Source of the DNA: an uncultured bacterium | GTDB lineage: Bacteria; Planctomycetota; Phycisphaerae; Phycisphaerales; SM1A02 | NCBI GenBank assembly: GCA_903891095.1 | Contig: CAITDI010000053.1 | Coordinates: 1 to 45,683, forward strand | DNA length: 45,683 bases | Reading direction: 5' to 3' | Shown: positions 40,779 to 45,683 of the stretch, piece by piece | How the letters are laid out: each line of letters starts with the position of its first letter | Position numbering within the stretch: the stretch's first letter is position 1 | Translations under genes and position numbers: made by a program | The notes under the pieces: model-generated | The model's database searches: none | Told to the model about the DNA's origin: nothing | What the model saw: only the letters and a program-made list of their open reading frames with translations

Positions 40779-42203
40779 TCACCTTCCGAGGCCGCCGCTC
40801 GCGTCGCGCTTGAGGCGACGGCCGGCCTTGTTGATCATGATCTGCTCGCTGTTGGGCGCGTAGAAGCCGCCCGCGTTGCGCACGGCTTCCTCGGCCTTCT
40901 GCCGCTGGATCTGCGCGTCGCGGCGGGCCTGCATGAGTTCCGCCGAGCTGGTGATGCGCAGGTTGAAGAGTCCGAGCAGGTTCGGCGCTGCGAACACCTC
41001 GGCCTGCGGGTTGTCCATCACGTCGCGCACGGCGTCGAGCCAGAGCTGCTGGACGACCGCCTTGCTCGAACCGCGGAAGCTCGCGGCCAGGCCATCGATG
41101 CGCTCGGCCTCGCGCTCGAGACGCGCGCGCTGCGACGCCTCGGAAGCACGCGCCTTCGACACGAGCTTGGCGACCTCGCCGCCGATGTCGGGCGACTCCA
41201 TGCGGGCGCCGAGACGCACGAGGATCGCCTCGGCGTCGTCCTTCTTGCCCGACTCGATGGCGGTCTCGTAGTCGCGGATCATGCCGAGCAATTCGTTGTA
41301 GACCTCGCCGCCTGCGATCTGGGTGAGGATCGTGACCGCGTTCTGACGCGAGCGCTCGACCTCGCCCTTGGCGTACTCGCGCGACGTCTGCACGTCGCGG
41401 AACTTGTTCTGCACGGGCAGCGGCGCGATGCGCTCGGTCGCGCGGACGCTCGCGAGCTCGATGCCCACGCCGATCTTGTCGAGCGTGTGCTGCGCGCGCT
41501 CGCGCACCGTCGGTCCGACGATGTCGCGCGTGTCGGTGAACTCGACCAGCGTGAGCGTGCTCGCGGACTCGACCGCAGCCTGCATCAGCGCTGCCTGGAC
41601 GATGCGGTCCGCGTTCGCGGGGTCGGTCGACTTGAGGAACTTGACCGCGTCGGCGATCACATACTCCGCCTCGAACTGCGCGTGCACGAGGTCGCCGTCC
41701 TTGGTCAGCAGCGATCCGTCGGCGCCGGGCTTGAGACCCGCGCTGGGATCGGCGCTGTCGATCTGCTCCTGCAGCGTCTTCTGGCGCATGTCGCCGCGGT
41801 TGAGCGTGGCGGGCCAGAACTGGCGATCGAGGCGCAGCGTGCGGCGCTGCTCGAACACCACGAGGTCGCCGATCGGATACGGCCAGAACGGCTGGAGACC
41901 GGGCTGCAGCTGCTCCTCGCCTTCCGCTCCGGCGATGCCGCCGAAGAGCGTCTTCACGCCGGTGGAACCCTCGGGCACCGACTGGAAGCCGGAGAAGATG
42001 AACACCACCACGAGCGCGAGGATGCCCACTTGCAGCAGTCGGTACGAGAGCTTGAGCGCCTCGCCGAGCGACTGCGTCGCCGGGTCAAGCGCATCGCGCA
42101 TGCCCAGGTCGTCGCGGCCGGCCACGTCGAACCGAGCGCTCGCCGCGCGTCGCGGCGCCTCGACCTCCATCGGGAGGTTGGGGTCGTTCGGTTCGGTGCT
42201 CAT
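40779..42203 (-). CDS. SPFH-domain membrane protein (HflK-like), third of the set
   Basis: A 474-residue protein with a cytoplasmic N-terminal tail (about 50), one membrane helix (LLQVGILALVVVFIFSGF) and an SPFH/band-7 domain (about 70-280, VPEGSTGVKTLFGG; LTLVEFTDTRDIVGPTVRER). A long helical region then runs to about 400, and the protein ends in a basic tail. SPFH proteins form ring- or cage-like membrane assemblies; HflK/HflC cage FtsH. The start overlaps the HflC-like stop (ATGA). It is the third SPFH protein in a row; no FtsH is nearby. Confidence 0.86.
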   Translation of the reverse strand: MSTEPNDPNLPMEVEAPRRAASARFDVAGRDDLGMRDALDPATQSLGEALKLSYRLLQVGILALVVVFIFSGFQSVPEGSTGVKTLFGGIAGAEGEEQLQPGLQPFWPYPIGDLVVFEQRRTLRLDRQFWPATLNRGDMRQKTLQEQIDSADPSAGLKPGADGSLLTKDGDLVHAQFEAEYVIADAVKFLKSTDPANADRIVQAALMQAAVESASTLTLVEFTDTRDIVGPTVRERAQHTLDKIGVGIELASVRATERIAPLPVQNKFRDVQTSREYAKGEVERSRQNAVTILTQIAGGEVYNELLGMIRDYETAIESGKKDDAEAILVRLGARMESPDIGGEVAKLVSKARASEASQRARLEREAERIDGLAASFRGSSKAVVQQLWLDAVRDVMDNPQAEVFAAPNLLGLFNLRITSSAELMQARRDAQIQRQKAEEAVRNAGGFYAPNSEQIMINKAGRRLKRDASGGLGR

Positions 42204-43153
42204 CGCGAGTCACCGCTCTTCTCGGATGCGTTCGCCGCGGCGCCGTCCTTCGGCTGCGGGATGCCCTTCGCGTCGGTCTTGCTCGAGAGGTCGAGCAGGT
42301 GGAACGGCGCGCGCGTGGTGTCGCCGACGAAGGTCGTCGAGCCGCGCAGGCCGGACTTCATCGCGTCGATCCAGGCGAGGAAGGTCGCGAGGTCCGCGTG
42401 CTCCTTCATGCGCTCGTAGTAGACGGTGGCTTCCTCGTTGCCCTTGGCCTCGATGCGCGCGGCCCACTGGGTGGCGAACGCGCGGATCGTGTCGGCCTGG
42501 CTCGACGCCTGGCTCTTGAGCGCCTCGGCCTGCGAGGCGGCCTTCGCGCTCTCGAGCTTGGCGAGGGTGTTCTGCACTTCCGCCATGCGCGAGAGGACGC
42601 TGACGGTGGTCTTCTGCGGCAGCACGACCTGCGCGAGGCCGACCGAGATCGGCTCGACGCCGACCTTCTTGGCGCCCGCGACGCCCGAGAGGATCGCCTT
42701 CTCGGCATCGGCGAGCTTGGCGTTCGGTCCGACGAGCTCGTCGAAGGTGAATCCCGCGACGGCCTTGACCGCGCCCGAGAGCGTCTGCTCGAGATCCTTG
42801 CTGGCCTCGTCGAGCGAGCCGTTGTAGCTCACGAAGAACTTCTCGGCGTCGTCGTCGGTGTCCTTGACCTGCCAGAAGAGATACGCCTGCACCATCACCT
42901 GCAGGCCGTCGCGCGTCGAGGTCTGCACGATCGGGCTCTCGACGAACTGCTTGCGGCGGTCGATCTTCGTGACCGAGTCGACGAAGAACGGCAGCTTGAA
43001 GTGGAGCCCCGACTCGCGCTCGACGCCCGCGGGCTTGCCGAAGCGGGTGCGGATGGCGATCTCATGGAAGTTGACCGTGTAGGTCGTGCTGTAGAGCACG
43101 AGCACCGCGACGATGGCGAGTCCGAGTGCGATGGCCGATGAGCGCTTGTTCAT
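42200..43153 (-). CDS. SPFH-domain protein (HflC-like)
   Basis: A 317-residue protein: N-terminal anchor (AIALGLAIVAVLVLYSTTYT), then the SPFH domain with the HflC-type opening VNFHEIAIRTRFGKPAGV and LHFKLPFFVDSVTKID, and a long helical stretch (about 180-260, AEVQNTLAKLESAKAASQAE) that in HflC packs side by side into the cage. The C-terminus is short and polar. It is 72 bp after the preceding SPFH gene and overlaps the following one by 4 bases. HflC is the closest familiar family, but membership in an HflKC-FtsH complex is not shown. Confidence 0.88.
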   Translation of the reverse strand: MNKRSSAIALGLAIVAVLVLYSTTYTVNFHEIAIRTRFGKPAGVERESGLHFKLPFFVDSVTKIDRRKQFVESPIVQTSTRDGLQVMVQAYLFWQVKDTDDDAEKFFVSYNGSLDEASKDLEQTLSGAVKAVAGFTFDELVGPNAKLADAEKAILSGVAGAKKVGVEPISVGLAQVVLPQKTTVSVLSRMAEVQNTLAKLESAKAASQAEALKSQASSQADTIRAFATQWAARIEAKGNEEATVYYERMKEHADLATFLAWIDAMKSGLRGSTTFVGDTTRAPFHLLDLSSKTDAKGIPQPKDGAAANASEKSGDSR

Positions 43154-43225
43154 GTCTGGCTTCCGTCTGTTGCTGAGAGTGGTGTCGTTGGCGAGAAGAA
43201 TCCGTCGGCGAGCGGGCGGTCCGCG

Positions 43226-45376
43226 TCAGCCTCCGGGCTTGTCCTTCTTCTCGAGGTAGTCGGCGAGGTTGAGTCCCGAGGTCGGCTGCTGCATCTCGAT
43301 GTCGATCTGCACGTGCTTGGCGTCGGGGAGGAGCATGTACTTGACGCGCACTCCGGAGAGCGAATCGGAAAGCGCTTCCATCGTGCGGCGGCTGCGGTAG
43401 AGGTCGGGGTCGACCTTCCACGCGGGAGCCTGGCCGAGGACGTCCTGCGCGATCGCCTGCGCGTCCATGAGCGTGTTCCAGCGGAGCGCGCGTGCGCCCG
43501 AGATCACGCTCGCGGCCTGTGCGCGCGAGTCGAGCACGATCTGCTCGAGGCGGGCACGGAGCGCGTCGGCCTTCTGCCGCGCCTCCTTGCCGGCGGCGCT
43601 GTCGCCGCCGCGCTTGGCTTCCTGCTCGAGCTTGGTCAGGTCGCCGATGCCACGGAACACCTCGTCGGCGTGCGCGGGGTCGCCGACGATCAGGCTCATG
43701 GTGGTGCTGACGGTGCTCTGCGCATCCTCCACCTGACGGCGGCCGTTCTGGCGCGCGATCGAGAGTTCCTCGAACTTGCCGCCTTCCTTGCTCGGCGGGC
43801 GGAGGCGCGGAATGCTGATGCCGACGACCTCGACGCCGCACTTGGCGTCGTCGTACGCACGCTGGATCGCGCTCGCGAGCGCGTCGACCAGCGGCTTGTC
43901 GACCGGCGGCGAGAGGACCTCGTCGAGCGTGCGTGCGCTCATCGCGCGCGTGACTTCGCGGAGCGCGATCGCCTTGAGCGCGCGCTCGCGCATGTCGAGC
44001 ACGGTGCGGCGGCTCTTCACGTCGTTGGAGAAGCCGAGGAACTTGTCGAACTCGCGGTCGCGCACGCGATACTGCAGGATCACGTCGGCCTCGACCACGG
44101 CGAACTGGTCGGTCGCCTGCGGAAGGTTCGACACGCCCGTGTCGCCCTGCCCGCTGACGGATGCGCTGCGCGTGCCCGAGCCCACGAGGAACAGGTTGAT
44201 GTTGAGGTCGGGATTGGGAACATCCTCGCCCCACACGATCACGGGCTCGGTGCGCACACCTTTCACGATGCCCAGCGGGAGCGACCGCACGCGGTTGACG
44301 TCGTCGACGATCGCGCCTTCGATCGGCCACGGGAGCTTGACCATCGGCGCGCCCTGGTAGACCTCGCCGACGGGAGCGCCAAAGCGCAGGCGGATGCCCT
44401 GCTCCTGCGGCGAGACGATCACGAGCGCGGTGAGCGAGATCACGACCGCCACGCCGATCACAAGCAGCCGCACGAAGTTGCGGAGCAGGAGCTGGTAGCC
44501 CCACGAGCTGGTGATGTCGAAGCCGAACTGGTAGTTGACGGCCTCGTTGATCGAGCGCACGATCGAATCGGGCGCGGCGAGCAGGCTGAGCAGACGCGAG
44601 TCGAACGCCGGACGCGGCGTCTCGCCCGCGCGGCGCGGACGGTAGAGATTGAGGAGGAACGCGAGCAGCGTCTCCGCCGCGACCGCCATCATGAAGATGG
44701 CGACGCCGTATGCGATGCCCTCCATGATCGAGATCGACTGCTTGTCGTCGCGCAGGAGCTCGAACACCGTGCCCACGCCGACGGCGAGCGACACGAGCGC
44801 GTTGCCGACCATGACGCCCGCGCCACCGCGGAGATTGGCCCACGCCGGCTGCACCGCCATGCCCGCGAGGAACCGCGAGAAGATGAACGACAGCAGCGCC
44901 GTGCCGAACGCCACCGCGAGCTGCCAGCCAGCGGCGCTGGTGACCGCGAAGTTGCCGTAGTCCGCGTTCGGATCGGCGGTCTTGCCGAACCACCAGATCA
45001 CGCCCGCACCGAAGCCGACGAGCAGCAGCGCGTACATCACGCTGAGCGCGGGCATGAGCACCGAGTGCATCAGCCCGAGGCGCTTGCGCGCAACGCGGGC
45101 TTCGTCCTGGGTGAACAGGCGGCCGTCCTCGTCGAGGCGCGCGCCCGTGTCCATCTCGAGGCTCTCGAGACGCTCGAGCCGCTGCTGGTGGAACAGCAGG
45201 ATCAGGCCAAGCCACACGACGAGGCCGGAGAAGGCCCACGCCGAGGCGATGACCGCGGTCGAGTCGCCGGTGGACTTGCCGAACACGAGAAGCAGCAGCG
45301 CAACCGCAAGCTGTGCAAACAGACCTGCGGCGGCAACGCCCGTGGCCCGCTGATAGGCATGGTGGTCGATACGCAT
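43226..45376 (-). CDS. Large multi-helix SPFH-domain protein (HflK-like)
   Basis: A 716-residue protein. The N-terminal 300 residues contain about six membrane helices (for example VAAAGLFAQLAVALLLLVFG; SVMYALLLVGFGAGVIWWF; SISIMEGIAYGVAIFMMAVA), not found in ordinary HflK. A further helix (LLVIGVAVVISLTALVIV) then leads directly into the SPFH domain (SPQEQGIRLRFGAPVGEVYQGAPMVKLPWP) and a helical C-terminal part. The domain organisation suggests an HflK fused to a polytopic membrane module. It is the first gene of the minus-strand run of three SPFH and three transporter genes. Confidence 0.86.
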   Translation of the reverse strand: MRIDHHAYQRATGVAAAGLFAQLAVALLLLVFGKSTGDSTAVIASAWAFSGLVVWLGLILLFHQQRLERLESLEMDTGARLDEDGRLFTQDEARVARKRLGLMHSVLMPALSVMYALLLVGFGAGVIWWFGKTADPNADYGNFAVTSAAGWQLAVAFGTALLSFIFSRFLAGMAVQPAWANLRGGAGVMVGNALVSLAVGVGTVFELLRDDKQSISIMEGIAYGVAIFMMAVAAETLLAFLLNLYRPRRAGETPRPAFDSRLLSLLAAPDSIVRSINEAVNYQFGFDITSSWGYQLLLRNFVRLLVIGVAVVISLTALVIVSPQEQGIRLRFGAPVGEVYQGAPMVKLPWPIEGAIVDDVNRVRSLPLGIVKGVRTEPVIVWGEDVPNPDLNINLFLVGSGTRSASVSGQGDTGVSNLPQATDQFAVVEADVILQYRVRDREFDKFLGFSNDVKSRRTVLDMRERALKAIALREVTRAMSARTLDEVLSPPVDKPLVDALASAIQRAYDDAKCGVEVVGISIPRLRPPSKEGGKFEELSIARQNGRRQVEDAQSTVSTTMSLIVGDPAHADEVFRGIGDLTKLEQEAKRGGDSAAGKEARQKADALRARLEQIVLDSRAQAASVISGARALRWNTLMDAQAIAQDVLGQAPAWKVDPDLYRSRRTMEALSDSLSGVRVKYMLLPDAKHVQIDIEMQQPTSGLNLADYLEKKDKPGG

Positions 45377-45683
45377 CGTTTGGATTCGGATCTGAACTGG
45401 ACTGACTGCCCGAGTCGGCTGGCGGGGCGCTCTGCAAATCTGTCGGAGGAGCGCAGTCGACTGCCGTCGGACGATGGAAGAAATGATCCCGCCCGTGGTT
45501 GGGGTCCGCGGGAGGGCTTCGTACTGTAAGGTACGGAACCCGAACTTGCAGGGGCGCGAACCCCGCGATGAGGTGCGGAGTACTCCGCGGCTTCCCCGCC
45601 TGTTCGGACACTTCTCATGCTCCCCAGACCCATGCTCACCCGAGCTCGGTCCGCGGGGCGCGCGCCTCCCCGAGACGGTCGAC
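45377..45683 (-). promoter_or_regulatory. Upstream region of the SPFH operon
   Basis: 307 bp with no convincing gene. An inverted repeat cgtac-tgtaag-gtacg lies at 45520-45535, about 145 bp before the first start. Its minus-strand sequence contains TACAGT, a weak -10-like hexamer, with no good -35. A promoter or operator role is only a guess. Confidence 0.3.

Noticed and set aside
43313-45529. 738-codon plus-strand open frame
   Set aside because: Antisense shadow of the HflK-like gene, which has clear SPFH and membrane-helix content.

Overview
This 45.7 kb, very GC-rich chromosomal window looks like a planctomycete, most likely class Phycisphaerae. The best clues are two secreted Cys-rich proteins that end in a dockerin-like 'DLNHDG...LLNAWG' tail, a complete MoxR/Bat operon, weak or absent Shine-Dalgarno sequences at many starts, and many 4-base start/stop overlaps (ATGA, GTGA). 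I see no transposase, integrase, phage gene or CRISPR array. The taxonomic call is an inference from protein style, not from a marker gene.

Layout. 1-4.2 kb: tRNA-Ser(GCT), sucC without an adjacent sucD, a HAD hydrolase, an unrecognised protein and a secreted STN-like protein. 4.2-4.6 kb: a non-coding block of nested direct and inverted repeats. 4.6-6.0 kb (minus strand): a small basic unknown protein and a 3-hydroxyisobutyrate-dehydrogenase-like enzyme. 6.15-14.9 kb: one tightly coupled plus-strand operon of eight genes, MoxR ATPase, DUF58, a DUF4381-like protein, two von Willebrand A proteins, a TPR protein with nineteen QKQDQ repeats, BatD and a BatE-like protein. 14.9-18.0 kb: tRNA-Ser(CGA) and the two secreted dockerin-tailed proteins. 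18.2-19.1 kb: rpoZ and a stand-alone coaC on the minus strand. 19.3-21.8 kb: a ClC channel or transporter with CBS domains, rnpA and yidD.

22.2-30.1 kb is the most interesting part. Four co-directional genes encode (i) a membrane protein combining a ferredoxin domain, an NAD(P)H/FAD oxidoreductase domain and a putative diheme cytochrome b, (ii) a membrane-anchored or secreted cytochrome with 23 CxxCH haem sites, (iii) a predicted outer-membrane beta-barrel and (iv) a lipoprotein cytochrome with 25 CxxCH sites, 18 of them in six tandem 73-residue triheme repeats. Together they read as a complete trans-envelope electron conduit from cytoplasmic NAD(P)H to the cell surface, or the reverse. It resembles Mtr-type porin-cytochrome systems in plan, but I recognise no specific homology. 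The system II cytochrome c maturation genes (ResB and CcsA, behind a duplicated-domain lipoprotein) lie convergently next to it at 30.1-34.2 kb.

34.4-45.4 kb (minus strand): a fumarylacetoacetase-family enzyme, then a 10 kb run transcribed leftwards with three SPFH (HflK/HflC/stomatin-type) proteins, an ABC ATPase, an ABC-2 permease with a large soluble insertion and a membrane-anchored protein of unknown function. A second theme is a set of short tandem repeats (11-15 bp units) placed on gene boundaries: several overlap or abut stop codons, and one multiplies a Shine-Dalgarno-like sequence.
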